Shown here in pieces: positions 51,383-62,573 of a stretch of DNA of 64,000 bases. The notes beneath the pieces were generated by a model, which searched no databases, was not told the origin of the DNA, and saw nothing but the letters and a program-made list of their open reading frames with translations. This DNA is from Diploptera punctata (lineage: Eukaryota > Arthropoda > Insecta > Blattodea > Blaberidae). The translations under genes and the position numbers were made by a program. Position 1 is the first letter of the stretch. Every line of letters begins with the position of its first letter. Location: assembly GCA_030220185.1 (NCBI GenBank), contig JASPKZ010007553.1, forward strand, positions 170,001 through 234,000, read 5' to 3'.

Positions 51383-51537
51383 TTAAAGTTTTAATAATTG
51401 TAAAACAGTACCTGATATCTCAGTCGTCCTTAATAATTTGCAGTGTTGTTTTATAGGAGGCCTTTCGATAACTTATGTATCATCTTCTGCTTTCATTTTG
51501 GTACTCAGGTACTGTTATACAATTATTAAAACTTTAA
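51383..51537. mobile_element. Small MITE with TTAA ends
   Basis: 155 bp with nearly perfect 33-bp inverted ends: TTAAAGTTTTAATAATTGTA.. CAGTACCTGA and its complement ending ATTAAAACTTTAA. TTAA at both outer ends would fit a piggyBac-type target, or may simply be part of the inverted repeat. No coding capacity. Confidence 0.65.
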
Positions 51538-51547
51538 TGTATATTAA

Positions 51548-51933
51548 ATAAAGTACTTAGGAAAATGTTTGGAACAAAGAGAGATGAACAGACAGGTGAA
51601 TGGAGAAGACTACATTACAATGAACTACATGGTCTTTATAGGAAGCCAGATATAATAAGAACAGTTAAGTCTCGTAGACTGCGATGGGCAGGACATGTTG
51701 CACGTATGGGGAATGAAAGACTTGCATGGAAGCTTCTTGTAGGAAAGCCAGAGGGAAAACGCCCAGTTGGTAGACCAAGAATGAGGTGGGAGAATAACAT
51801 TAACTATGATTTGAGGGAAGTAGATTATACAGGGACTGATTGGAAAGCATTAGCTCAGGATAGGGATAAATGGAGAGCTTATGTCCGCGCGGCCATGGAC
51901 TTACGGGTTCGATAGTGCCAGTGAGTAAGTAAG
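51548..51933 (+). mobile_element. LINE-A 3' fragment with perfect 14-bp TSD
   Basis: Open 51565-51915: GTKRDEQTGEWRRLHYNELH, RLRWAGHVARMGNERLAWKL, GKRPVGRPRMRWENN, TDWKALAQDRDKW; end TTCGATAGTGCCAGTGAG(TAAG)n. TSD TTAATGTATATTAA (51534-51547 and 51934-51947). Inserted at the right end of the MITE. 386 bp. Confidence 0.92.
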
Positions 51934-51947
51934 TTAATGTATATTAA

Positions 51948-52294
51948 CACTTTTGGATATATTTTTGTATACATACTGTACGTTGTATGCACGAAAGGCA
52001 GTAGTTTTACTTCCCGCACTAGGTAGGTAATTTGTAATTTTACAGTAGACCTATATTTATTTAGTTAGTTATAGGTTGGCAACCCCGAAATTTAGGAAAT
52101 TGAACTTTCAATCACGGTCATCATTTTTGTAAGTATGACAGAACGCACTATTGCGCAAAAAAAATTACCCACACATTGTAATAACTAATTATCACATTTT
52201 AATTTTAGTTGCTAGTCCGATGTATTTCTTTTGCTCGATTATAACATAATCTATCTGCTAATGCGTTTATTATCCACGAATATGAGACATTGTT
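51948..52294. other. No gene or repeat recognised
   Basis: AT-rich spacer. Confidence 0.4.
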
Positions 52295-52410
52295 ATTCTC
52301 CCACTTCATTCTTGACCTGTCTACTGAGGGCTTTCACTCCGGGTTTCCTACAAGGAGTTTCTTTCATTTATAATTCGTGCCACATATCCTGTCCATCGCA
52401 AAGAACTCGC
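52295..52410 (-). mobile_element. LINE-A remnant, old
   Basis: Minus strand matches the GHxARxxNxR..GxPxxK..GRSRMKWENN region with many changes; both ends missing. Confidence 0.6.
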
Positions 52411-52743
52411 AAATTCCTAAATATCTCCCAACTAAAAAATTAATTAATAATTAAAAAATTAAAGAATAGTTTTAAATTGAATTTTTTTCCCATAAAACTA
52501 GATAAACTAGAGTAATATGCAGCTTCAAAAACGTTCTCTGTCGTGTCTCATACACCCGACATTTCATATCCCCACACAAAAAGATTCATTGGAGTTACTT
52601 TGGGCGATCGAGATGGCCATGGAAGCGGCCCAGCCCTTCCAGAGCTGTTTGTTACTACTTTTAACTTGTTGCAGACGCATCAGTCAAAACACAACTGACT
52701 GATACGTGATGTCTAGCAAACAACCCTTTAACCCTTAAATTAG
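52411..52743. other. No gene recognised
   Basis: 52575-52650 reads GVTLGDRDGHGSGPALPEL in one frame without a known match. No other signal. Confidence 0.3.
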
Positions 52744-53457
52744 CAAAACACTGGACTGGACTGGATAAGGCGAAGTCTAGCTTCACCCAGTGTGCTGCGT
52801 ATGTTAGAACCCACTAGGGCTCTTTTGCAGCTAAGTTAATAGTGGCTATCATTACGGGGTTATAGTTCACTTAACCCGAGCCTATTTGGCGGCGCTAGCG
52901 TTTGTGTGCAAATGGTGATGAAATTTGGACAGAGATAGGGATGCGATGACCTGAAGCAGGACATCAGAAACCACATTGCTTTCAAGCCGAGAGTCGGAAA
53001 TCCAGCATTGTGGAATGAGCCACGCTACTCGAGGTGAGAGCACATCGCCAAATCTCTGGCTGGATTTAATGAGGAGTAAATTGGATGAATATGTTTCTAT
53101 GTACAGCACGCCACTGGGGCAAGCGTCCAATACTGCGTACCATAAAATTTGTATGCAAAGATGTAAATTTGTGCATCTTGCTTACATTTTCAGTTATCAT
53201 GGCATCAATATGGGGAAGTTGCGCTACGTTGTGTAGGTCTGTCATCGTTGTGAAACGCGGTGCTTGAAAAATTATTTTCAAACACTTATTCTGTATAATT
53301 TGTATTCTTCGTTTATGCTGTTTTGCGAGGATGCTCCAGGCCTCACATCCGTACAGTAGCATGCTGCGGATCACGCTTTTATACAGTAAAAGCTTGATCT
53401 TACGTGACAATGTATTCGACCTGAAAAATGGGTATAAAATTAGAATTGCTACATTTG
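52744..53457 (-). mobile_element. Jockey-type LINE, second copy (3' end only)
   Basis: Minus strand 53485-53066 (the first codons belong to the neighbouring tail): ANVAILILYPFFRSNTLSRK, SMLLYGCEAWSILAKQHKRR, IQIIQNKCLKIIFQAPRF, then LPQWRAVHRNIF, followed by a 3' UTR ending in (CCAGT)n at 52752-52767. It begins exactly where the upstream Jockey tail ends. About 60-65 percent identical to the first copy in the shared region, so a related but distinct subfamily. Confidence 0.8.
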
Positions 53458-53789
53458 CTTTGACTGACTGACTGTTTTGTGGCAATGACTAGCATTGCCC
53501 AGTGTGCCGCTTTTTGGGAACCAGTTGAGGTCCCTTGGCGGCCAAACACCATTGTGTTTATTCAGTAGGGGTTTTGTTCCTTAGCCTTGCTGTCTCGCGG
53601 CTTATGTGTTCATTACCGTAGCAGGTATGGATGATATGAGGATGGTCCCTCACCAGAGCAGGGTCATCATAAACCATAGTCGCCGGACAAGCAGAGAGTC
53701 CGAAAGCCGGCGACATGGAGTGAGCCACACTACTCTAGCTGGAATCCAGCACACATATCATGGAAGTGGACCGTCATCGGGGTCTCTGG

Positions 53790-55213
53790 TGAATATGTTT
53801 CGGTGTACAGCACGTTGCTGTAGCATATGCCCTATATTGCGAACAATTGGATTCTCATGATTTTCTATATGTTGCAACATGTGCACAACCCTTTTTCAAT
53901 TGTATCGGCAATATAGGGCATCTGTGCTTGGTCGTGAAGTACTGAGATCCTAGTGCGTAGTGGAGCTGAAAGTATTATTTTTAAGCATTTATTCTGGATT
54001 ATTTGAACTTTTTTCTTATGTCCAGCAGCTAGGATACTCCAGGCTTCACAACCGTACAGCAACATGCTGCGGATCGCAACTTGATATAAAGTAAGTTTGA
54101 TCCTGGTAGATAGCATAGGCGACTTGAAAAATGGATATAAAAGTGCAATGGCAGCGTTTGCTTTATGTTTTAGATTTTCAATATGAATTTTGAACGTAAG
54201 CTTGGAATCCAAATGGATTCCAAGATACTTGGCTGAAGTCTCTGGACGGAGTCTAAGAGTTCCTAAGGTGAGTCGGGCAGGAGTGCGTTTGTGGGTTTTT
54301 GCAAATACAACGAATTTTGTTTTATTTGCATTTAGTTTTATATTCCACAGACGCATATAGGATTGGACTGTGTTTAGGGCAGTTTGGACCACACGAATGT
54401 GGAACGGTACGGAACGAAAACGTGCCTGATAAAACAGACACGTATCATCAGCAAAGGATGCGATATTTACGCTAGGAAAGGTAGGGAAGTCGGAAACATA
54501 AAGGCTATATAGGATAGGTGAGAGTACTGCACCTTGAGGAACTCCCGCCAAGAGGGTCTTGCAGTCAGAATTATACCCACTAACCGACACATAAAATTGT
54601 CGGTTAGTGAGGTATTTAGCTATCAATTTAATTAAATGAGCCGAAATGTTGAATGTTGAAGTTTGTAAATAAGTCCATTTATCCAAGTAGTATCAAAAGC
54701 TTTCTCAATGTCAAGAAATATTGCCACAGTACTTTTCCTAGAGTTGAAGCCCGTAACAACATGGTCAACCAGTCTTGCAAGCTGCAGTGGAGTGCTATGT
54801 GCTTTTCTAAATCCAAACTGATGAGTAGGAATAAGGTTTCTCTCAGAAATTGCAATTTTCAATTTTGCCAAAATAATTTTTTCCATAATTTTGCCCAGCA
54901 CTGGTAGCAGACTGATTGGACGCAAGTTGTCCGGTATGGTTGGGTCTTTACCAGGTTTAGGAATAGCGATTACCTTTGCTTTCTTCCATACTTCCGGGAA
55001 GTAGTGGAAACGAAAGCAAAGGTTCACTATTTGTAGGAGTAGGAGTAAGGTTTTTTCAGGTAAGTGTTTTATGGCCAGATTAGAAATCTGATCATGACCA
55101 GGGGCACGGTGGGACGGGAGGTTATGTACAATAGCTTTGAGTTCACAAAGCTGTACATCAGGATGGGGTATAGGAATAGGTGTTTCTAGAAAAGTACTGA
55201 TTGTATGTTGCAC
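53790..55213 (-). pseudogene. Jockey ORF2, reverse transcriptase part
   Basis: Two overlapping frames joined by a frameshift near 54650. First (55213-54632): SNLAIKHLPEKTLLLLLQIV, KVIAIPKPGKDPTIPDNLRP, ISLLPVLGKIMEKIIL, HQFGFRKAHSTPLQLARLVD, IFLDIEKAFDTTWINGLIYK (blocks 0-3). Second (54686-53865): LAGVPQGAVLSPILYSLYVS (block 4), NIASFADDTCLFYQ (catalytic FADD intact at about 54460), KTKFVVFAKTHKRT, TSAKYLGIHLDSKLTFKIHI, SMLLYGCEAWSILAAGHKKK, IIQNKCLKIILSAP. A further shift lies near 53880. The enzyme would copy element RNA at the nicked target; this copy is broken. Confidence 0.85.
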
Positions 55214-55219
55214 CTCAGC

Positions 55220-56439
55220 TTCGTGAGTCGGTGTTGTAAGCTCATGAGGTCTAAACCGGTTCGCGAAATTGTCGGCTAGAACCTGGGCCTTCTCCTAGGG
55301 AGATACGCCCAAGTTCCGTCCGACTGGATGGCTGAGGGAGGAGGCGGAGCTCGACTCCTTTTGAGGCGTTTTATTATCTCCCATGGTGGAGTCTTTTGTC
55401 TGAGAATTGCTGAAGGGAAGAATCCCAATCAGCATTTCTCAGCTCTTTAAGCCGGCTTTTGACCAAATGAGCATAGTGATTGTATTGCTGTTTGTGAGTG
55501 GAGCTCCGAAATCGCGGTACCATTTTGGTACTGCCTTTTTAGATTTAAATAATTTTGAAGTGCTGGATCGTTATATTTTGTTCGCATATTATCAGTTTCT
55601 TTTGGTCGCGTTGTAGCAAGTGTAATGGCCGTTTTAATTGTGGCCTGTAGATTAAGGACAGTGTGTTCTATTTGTTCCGTAGACTCGACAGAGAGTGTAG
55701 GCATAACCCATTGGTTAAGCATGTTAGTGTAACTCTGCCAGTCTGTGCAATGATGTTGTAACTTAAATGGGGAGGACAATAAAAAATGTGGATGAAATTT
55801 TAAAAAGTATTGGCGTGTGATCAGAGTCAAGTGCGTCTGTAACAGTAGTGATGTGTGGTGAAATAGCAACATTCTTCGATAGAACTATGTCCAAAATATC
55901 GGACGTGAGACCGTAGGCGTGTTGGAAGAACAGTGTGTGTTCCCTTGGAGCAGAGATTTCAATGTTATGAAGTTGGCAGTAGTTTTGAAGGATTGTACCG
56001 GAGACATTCTGGACACGACAATTCCAATAATGATGTTTAGAATTAAAGTCTCCCGCAAGCAGATAGCTTGGGAGATAGAAGTGAGGATATCTAAGTCGTG
56101 TCTTGTCAGAAGTCTTCGAGGAGATTTGTAGATTGCTGCTATGAATAATGTTTCGCGGTCTGTGATGGTAGGAAGATACCCGTGGCTTCAATAAATTGAA
56201 GTCCCGGGATTTGGGCCACCCTATGGCCAATGGACTTTTTGATACAGATGGCAGTGCCTCCAAGGGGACCATCAAGACGGTCATTCCTATATGTGTAGTA
56301 CTGCGGAATTTGGAATTTCATTCTTGGTTTTAAGTGCGTTTCGTTCAGAAGAAGAATGTCGATATCTCTTGTTGTATAAATGTAATTAACTCATGAATCT
56401 GGTTGGATACACCATTGGCATTAAATGCCATGACATTTA
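55220..56439 (-). pseudogene. Jockey ORF2, APE-type endonuclease part
   Basis: Probable start MAFNANGVSNQIHELITFIQ at 56439, 20 bp after the ORF1 stop. Frameshift, then PQYYTYRNDRLDGPLGGTAI and IKKSIGHRVAQIPG (56321-56139); next frame 56284-55763: LLAGDFNSKHHYWNCRVQ (GDFN), SDILDIVLSKNVAI, DALDSDHTPILFKI (catalytic SDH). 55872-55447 is the linker to the RT, frameshifted. The enzyme nicks target DNA; inactive here. Confidence 0.8.
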
Positions 56440-56459
56440 GATAGCTTTGTGAAGGATGC

Positions 56460-57943
56460 CTAGCCATCTCCGAAACATGAGTTCACCAGGTTAGTCAGGA
56501 ACACAAACCTCTCCATAGGTGTCGACAGACCACTCAGCAGAGGCTGAATGTTATGGAAAAGTTGTTGTCCCTGATCCGTCATTGGTATAGCAGCCACAGA
56601 CCCTGGCTGACGTGGGACAGTGCCTGCAGTAGGTTTAACTGTGATGCCAGAATTTACCATAGAACTATATGAGACTGTAGGATTAACAGATTTTGTTGTG
56701 AAAGTTCGAGGTTGGGACGCCGGGGTTGTTGGACTTTGGTTTGGTTTTCTTTTCTCATAAATCTCTTTTGCTTTCTTATAGGCTTCACAACCCCGGTAGG
56801 AAGCGGGATGTCCCTTTTCCCCACAGTTCGCGCACTTCAGCAGGCTCTTGTCCGTGAGTGCCGCGGTTCTCACCGGACACTCACGATGACTATGAGTACC
56901 AGCGCAAATTACGCAAGATGGGGTCAAGGAACACCCCATGAAAGTATGGTTAAACTTCTGGCATCTGAAGCACTGCTTCATGCCAGCTCTAGGTCTGTAT
57001 GGTTCCACAGCCACCACTGTCAAACAGAGGCGGTTTAAGTTATATATTTCTCTACCAGCATCACTGTTCTGAAGTTCCAGGATGTATAATGGTAAGGGAG
57101 TATAAACTTCTCCTTCTTTTTTGGTGATTTGCTTTACCGATATTATTGGATATTCTAGTTCTTTAAGTTCTTCCTTGACTTCATCAGCAGTGATGCTGGA
57201 GGGAAGCCTCTTTAGAACAGCCCTCAGAGGCAGATCTTTTTTGAGTTGAAATGTATAAAATTCTTTCTTTGCATTTTTAAAGTACTCTTTGAGTAGATGA
57301 AAGTCTGCCTCCGAGGTAGCGTAGTATCTCAAACCGTCCTGGGTTTTAACTACTTTTACGTCTTTTTCGAATTTTCCTTTTAATTCCCTATTCATCCTGA
57401 AAAGGTCACCATGTCCAATCACCGTTATGGGTGGTGGGCGTGGTTCCCTTTTCGGCTGCGGCATTACTTGAGGCTCCCTGGACGGTTGGTTACTACGCCT
57501 GGTAGCTGCTGTAGTCTGCTTGTCCCGTGACGGTCCAGGTTGAGGAGCCTGAGGGTCGACAGTGTCCATTGAATCCGGTAATTCGGATAAAATTGAAAAT
57601 CTATTTTGCACTGGCACAGTCGACACCTCATTTTGTCGTGATGTGACCGTAGTTGCCTTATTTGTGGATGGTTTCTCTTTATTTGAAACTGTATTCATGT
57701 TATCTTTTGAATTTTTTGGGATGGTTTCTCTTTATTTGAAATTGTATTCATGTTATCATTTGAACTATTTTGGGATGGTTTCTCTTTCTCATGTGTTTTA
57801 ATCTTTTTAGGTTCAGGTACATATTCTGTATTCTCTATAGGAATTTGATCTGCACCTGTGAAAAAACAGGATACAGGAAGTTCCATAAGTATTGATTTCA
57901 ATTCATGAAGCATTTTTTCAAAATAATCTTGGTTAGATTTCAT
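56460..57943 (-). pseudogene. Jockey ORF1, PRE_C2HC plus zinc-knuckle nucleic-acid-binding protein
   Basis: Main frame 57698-56460 (412 codons): a PRE_C2HC-type domain (IKQ..RMNRELKGKFEKDVKVVKT region through LPSSITADEVKEELKELEYP), then CFRCQKFNHTFMGC, CVICAGTHSHREC and CANCGEKGHPASYRGC, three CCHC-type knuckles at about residues 243-310. The upstream part (57943 and beyond to 58039, LTEEISFKFGQSEFARD..) is in another frame because of a 1-nt loss within a 54-bp tandem repeat at 57665-57785 (unit NMNTISNKEKPSQ..). Would coat element RNA. Confidence 0.85.
57662..57790. repeat. 54-bp tandem repeat inside Jockey ORF1
   Basis: GGATGGTTTCTCTTTATTTG begins at 57668, 57721 and (partial) 57774. Spacings are 53 and 53-54 bp; an uneven unit explains the frameshift. 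Confidence 0.8.
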
Positions 57944-58039
57944 ATTGAGCTTAATCTCACTTAATCTTTTTAGGCAATCATGTGTAACATCACGAGCAAA
58001 TTCGGACTGACCGAACTTAAATGAAATTTCTTCTGTTAG

Positions 58040-58230
58040 TTATTTAAATGTGGCGGACCGCAGTGAAAACGGAATCTTGTATAACTGTTATTATTAGATA
58101 TATTGTATAATTAGATACACATTTAAGTGGTCCCTTTTTATTAGTTTTTCTGATTTATTTAAAATATCGAATTAATTGAAGCAACTGATGTATCCAAAAA
58201 GATACATTACGAATTTAAGGGTTAACACCA
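58040..58230. repeat. Repeat X, copy 3
   Basis: TTATTTAAATGTGGCGGACC, GCAGTGAAAACGG and TTATTAGATATATTG are the reverse complement of 32520-32645. Starts exactly at the 5' edge of the Jockey element, so the LINE probably inserted in or next to it. Confidence 0.55.
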
Positions 58231-58665
58231 ACTTGCATAAAAATGCTTCATCTGTCATAGTTCTGTAATATAAAAAGATGTATATTTGGTTCTTCCTCTT
58301 CTATTATCCCTCAAAATTGGGGACCTGAATTCCGAAACATGCTACGTCCATTTTTTTTTCAGGAGAATCATAAGGCTGTTTAATCTAATTGTTAAGTTTC
58401 TAATTCAGAATTTTTTGTTATGTAGACAAACTAAAAGATATATTTTAAGATAAAAATATACTACCAGGCTGTTGTTTTGTCCTTCAAAATCAAATTTTAA
58501 AAATGAAATTACCATGATTTAGCAGCAGAATTATGGAAAAAGTGGAAAATGCAATACATAATACGTATAAATTGAATCTTAAATCATACCATACATAGTT
58601 TAGAATTGGAGTATTTTTTATTATGTCAATTAATATGGGGACCATAGCCAGAGATATTACTTACC
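58231..58665. other. No gene recognised
   Basis: AT-rich; could include decayed 5' parts of the next LINE. Confidence 0.3.
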
Positions 58666-59375
58666 ATATCTATATTGAATATGATGAAGAGGACTGGAAT
58701 AATATTTTTCAATTAATCTTATAATTTACAAAAAATAGGTGCCAAATTTAATATGGAAATATCAATTAACAAAACTAAAATTATGGCATTTCATGGAAAG
58801 AGTCCCATACAAAGTAAAATCTGTCTCCAGAATAATAAAATTTTAGAGAGGTCTAATCAATTTAAACATCTTGGATATTATCTCTCTATCTGGGATGAAA
58901 AGGATATCCCTGAAAAAATTACTAGTTATAATAAAAGTTTGGGAATTATTAATCAAGTTATGAAACCATCCCTTGTACAAAAAAGAAACACCAGATTACG
59001 TTTATATAACACTTTGGCTAGACCAGTGTTGACCTATGGTAGTGAAGCATGGACACTAAAAAGACAACATGAAAGCAGAATAACGACTTGTGAAATGAGG
59101 TTCATGCGCAGAACACCAGATGGGATCGGAAAAGGAACACCGATATCTTAAAATAATTGAAGACTACGCCAATTTTGGAATATATTAAACAGTACCAACT
59201 AAATTGGAAACATCATCTAGATAGAATGAGTTCAAATCGGATTCCCAAAGCTGTTTATAATTATATACCAAGAGGACGAAGATCACTGGGCCGTCCTATG
59301 AAATGCTGGAGGGAAAATTTTCTATAGGATCGTAACAGGCCTTGGCCTAATACTTGGAAGGAAGAAGAAGAAGAT
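58666..59375 (+). mobile_element. LINE fragment (LINE-B relative)
   Basis: Open 58753-59151: MEISINKTKIMAFHGKSPIQ, RSNQFKHLGYYLSIWDEKDI, LARPVLTYGSEAWTLKRQHE; then frameshifted YNYIPRGRRSLGRPMKCWRE, tail GGAAGAAGAAGAAG at about 59362. The last 70 bp recur at 34029-34110. 5'-truncated, catalytic box decayed. Confidence 0.8.
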
Positions 59376-59384
59376 TAAAATATG

Positions 59385-59700
59385 ATTCAAGTTCGTAACG
59401 TTCAAACCACATTAGACAATTAAATAAAACATGTTTGACTGTTTGAATATCTTCTCCACATTTACAAGTTGCATTTGATGATATTTTAAATTTATATAAA
59501 TAAGCCTGAAATTTTCCATGTTCGGTTAAAAATTGAGTTAATGTAAAACTGGGAACTATATTTGTTAGTTGCCATTCAAGCCATCAACTACATAACGTTT
59601 GCTTCTTTTCTGATTGATTCCATATGTTTATGGGATTTAAACTAATGGCATTGGAGAAAGAACTGAATTGCATATAATTATATAATGACGCCGAGGGGAA
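59385..59700 (-). mobile_element. LINE ORF2 C-terminus with zinc-like motif
   Basis: Minus strand, frame 59575-59391: IVPSFTLTQFLTEHGKFQAY, LYKFKISSNATCKCGEDIQT, VKHVLFNCLMWFERYEL. CxC..H....C spacing and the LTEHGKFQAYL block are typical of the end of R1/Jockey-type ORF2 proteins. The part above 59575 is frameshifted. Confidence 0.65.
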
Positions 59701-60060
59701 CAGCAATAGTTCTCATTCTGCCAAACTGCCTCCATATTAATAATTAATTTACAAGATGTTGTGGCATAATGTGCATTCATATCTCTCTACACTACCTTGC
59801 CAAGCCCTTTATAAAAACAAGGTACAGAAGCTGTTCTGTGTGAACAGAGTGCCACTTACACTATTTCTAGCGTGTCGTAAGGGAGCTTGTATGCTTCTTT
59901 TTGTAACACATGATTCCCAGCGCTTCCGCCTCTTCCAAACACGCAATTTATGTGCGTACTAATGAACACTGACCAAAAATACGCGTGCCCTTGTCTTTCA
60001 CTATTTTCAAAATTCTGCTCAAAAAAGCAGTATTCTCTGTACAATTTTATTAATATAATT
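59701..60060. other. No gene or repeat recognised
   Basis: No supported frame. Confidence 0.4.
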
Positions 60061-60061
60061 C

Positions 60062-60487
60062 CCTTTACTTTAAGGGAGGAAAGGAGATTACAAGTATTTG
60101 AGAATAAAGTACTTAGGAATTTTTTTGGACCAAAGAGAGATGAGCAGACAGGTGAATGGAGAAAACTACATAACAATGAACTGCATGGTCTTTATAGGAA
60201 GCCAGATATAATAAGAATAGTTAAGTCTCGTAGACTGCGATGGGCAGGACATTCGCACGTATGGGTAATGAAAGACTTGCATGGAAGCTTCTTGTAGGAA
60301 AACCAGAGGAAAAACGCCCAGTTGGTAGACAAAGAATGAGGCGGGAGAATAACATTAACTATAATTTGAGGGAAGTAGATTATACGGGGAATGATTGGAA
60401 AACATTAGCTCAGGATAGGGATGTATGGAGAGCTTATGTCCGCGCGGCCATGTACCTGCGGGTTCGATAGTGCCAGTGAGTAAGTAT
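60062..60487 (+). mobile_element. LINE-A 3' fragment
   Basis: TLREERRLQVFENKVLRNFF, GPKRDEQTGEWRKLHNNELH, KSRRLRWAGH, 1-nt frameshift near 60255, ARMGNERLAWKLLVGKPEEK, RPVGRQRMRRENN, end TTCGATAGTGCCAGTGAG(TAAG). No TSD found. Confidence 0.85.
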
Positions 60488-61035
60488 AGGCCTACTACTG
60501 ACAAGTTGGGTAAAAATGATTCAGAATCTATATACATACACAGTGTTCTGCCCAAAATCAGGTATTTCACTGCAAGCTCAGCATTCTCCACTCTTTCCAT
60601 AACTTAGCTTTCCTTTTTGTATCCGCATAAAAACCATTTATTTTAATATCGCCTATCATCTGATGCATTTTTCTGCCTCTAACTTTCTTTCGGATGATCA
60701 TTCCTTCTAGGGCATCCGTCAGCAGGCAGTTTCTTCTTGGCCAATCCAATTTATTTTCCTCCCCTTTATGAATTCCAGCATTGTACTTCCTTCACCCACT
60801 CTGTCTAACACATCTTTAGTTTTAATTTTGTCTGTCCATTTTATACGTTCCATCCTTCTCCATATTCATATCTCAATAGCTTCCAGTCGCTTTTCCTCAT
60901 TACGTCGTAATGTCCAAGTCTCTGCACCATACAATGCTACTCTCCACACAAAGCACTTCAGTAGCCTCTTCCGTAATTGTTTTGCCGAAGGTCCGCAGAA
61001 AATGCTTTCTTCTTGTTAAAAGCTTCAGAATCTGT
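60488..61035 (-). mobile_element. LINE fragment whose 3' end matches the SINE-1 tail
   Basis: Minus strand, frameshifted: RVALYGAETWTLRRNEEKRL, EAIEIWIWRRMERIKWTDKI, DVLDRVGEGSTMLEFIKG, MERVENAELAVKYLILGRTL. The nucleotides for the last block, GCTTGCAGTGAAATACCTGA and TTTGGGCAGAAC, match the 3' module of SINE-1 (TTGCAGTGAAAGACCTGC, CGGGCAGAATTAC). Ends in a TATA-rich tail. Confidence 0.7.
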
Positions 61036-61195
61036 AAACGACCTAATAATTTATTTCATACTTAATTTTAGTATTGAGTGCTAAGTAGTTGTATTATTTT
61101 ATTAGTCTAAAAGTAAGATATATACAATGTTATTTACAATTATGGATCGAACAAGCAGCAGCCGTATGTGCTGTTGACAGTCCGTATCAAAAAAA
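61036..61195. other. No gene or repeat recognised
   Basis: AT-rich spacer. Confidence 0.4.
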
Positions 61196-62475
61196 TAGTC
61201 TAGTCTGTATAGAATTCTTCTGTACGTGTGTTTGTCACTGAACTCCTCCCAATTGACTGGATCAATTTTGATAACAGTTTTATGTGTGTTTGATTGGGTT
61301 CGTAGATGGTGAAATTCACAATTGGACCCTCTAAAACCATTAGGTGTAGGAGTTCACCCGAAGTGAAAAATTAAAAATCGCTCTAGCGGTCAATTTTATT
61401 TATGTTTCACAATGAAACTCGGTATATCGTATTAAAGTAAACCGAGATAGGTAATATCCAAAAATGACTGAAATCCGACATTTAGAAGTGGAGGTTTACT
61501 TGATACCCGAAATTAAAAACTACCTAAATAGCTGGAACGATTTTGATGAAGTTTTTTGTGTGTATGGTGAAGAAGAAGAGTTTCTTCAGATCGACATAAC
61601 ACCAGTCGCCAACAAAGTTCTGAGGATGAGACAGTTATAGTCTTGAAATCGCGAGCAACTTAGAAAATTTATATGAGAGGTAAGAAACATTTAATTTCAC
61701 CATAAATTAAACCTCATAGTGATTAATTCCTATAAAAGTTAAAAATATTTGTTTTTGTGTGTGTTTGAGTGGGTCCCTGGATGGTTTAGATTCACAATTG
61801 GACTCAGTATGTGGCGAATATTTGAGAATAAAGTTCTTAGGAAAATTTTTGGACCAAAGAGAGATGAACAGACAGGAGAATGGAGAAGACTACATAACAA
61901 TGACCTTCAAGGTCTTTACAGGAAGCCAGATATAATAAGAACAGTCAGGTCTCGTAGACTGCGATGGACAGGACATGTGGCAAGTATGAGGAATGAAAGA
62001 TGTACATGGAAGCTTTTTGTAGGAAAACCAGAAGGAAAACGCCCAGTTGGTAGACCAAGAATGAGGTGGGAGAATAACATTAATATGATTTGAAGGAAGT
62101 AGATTATACAGGGAATGATTGGAAAACATTAACTCATGATAGGGATGTATGGAGAGCTGATGTCCGCGCGGTTCGATAGTGCCAGTGAGTAAGTAAGTAT
62201 GTGGCGCTGCGATCGGTTTATAGGATTATTTATGTCACATATGTAGTCATCTGCATTTCGACATTCCGCACGAAAACAATATGACTTTATCATGCACGAT
62301 TCTTGAGCCATAACAGATGGCAGTGAGGAGTTTTCTTGCGAACTTATTTAACAATATATCATTACGTCTTAATTAGTGAATTTTATGGTCTAAAAGTAAC
62401 TTATATTATTATCATCTGGCCATAACACGAGAATTGAACGTTTGGGCTGGACAACGTCTACCGGGTCCGCTAGTA
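61196..62475 (+). mobile_element. Helitron-like element, second family, with internal repeats
   Basis: 3' end GGACAACGTCTACCGGGTCC GCTAGT fits a Helitron CTAG-type terminus. Internal repeat GTGTGTTTGATTGGGTTCGT (61284) and GTGTGTTTGAGTGGGTCCCT (61758), each followed by TTCACAATTGGAC. The 5' TC end is not fixed; 61196 is a guess. No coding. A LINE-A tail is inserted at 61817. Confidence 0.4.
61817..62195 (+). mobile_element. LINE-A 3' fragment with perfect 11-bp TSD
   Basis: ENKVLRKIFGPKRDEQTGEW, LQGLYRKPDIIRTVRSRRLR, GKRPVGRPRMRWENNIN, a 1-nt loss at about 62085, end TTCGATAGTGCCAGTGAG(TAAG)n with a small deletion before it. TSD AGTATGTGGCG (61806-61816 and 62196-62206). 379 bp. Confidence 0.9.
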
Positions 62476-62573
62476 ACAATATAAAATAGCAAAAAATCAC
62501 AATAGATGACGATACAATTAAATTATACATTAATTAGGTTACGTGTGTTATTAAGTAGCATATTAATACACGG
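62476..62573. other. Short AT-rich spacer
   Basis: Nothing recognised. Confidence 0.4.

Larger units (their letters stand above)
53458..58039 (-). mobile_element. Jockey-clade LINE, nearly full length, decayed
   Basis: 4.6 kb on the minus strand with the order ORF1 (zinc-knuckle Gag-like), endonuclease, reverse transcriptase, 3' UTR and a short (CAGT)n tail at 53458-53473 instead of poly-A. ORF1 is open to the 5' edge (58039), so the extreme 5' end is missing. Both ORFs have frameshifts. It borders a repeat X copy at 58040. Confidence 0.85.

Noticed and set aside
58040..58230. Target-site duplication of the Jockey element
   Set aside because: The left flank (52726-52740) has TTAACCCTTAAATT only in inverted orientation relative to 58213; that is not a direct duplication.
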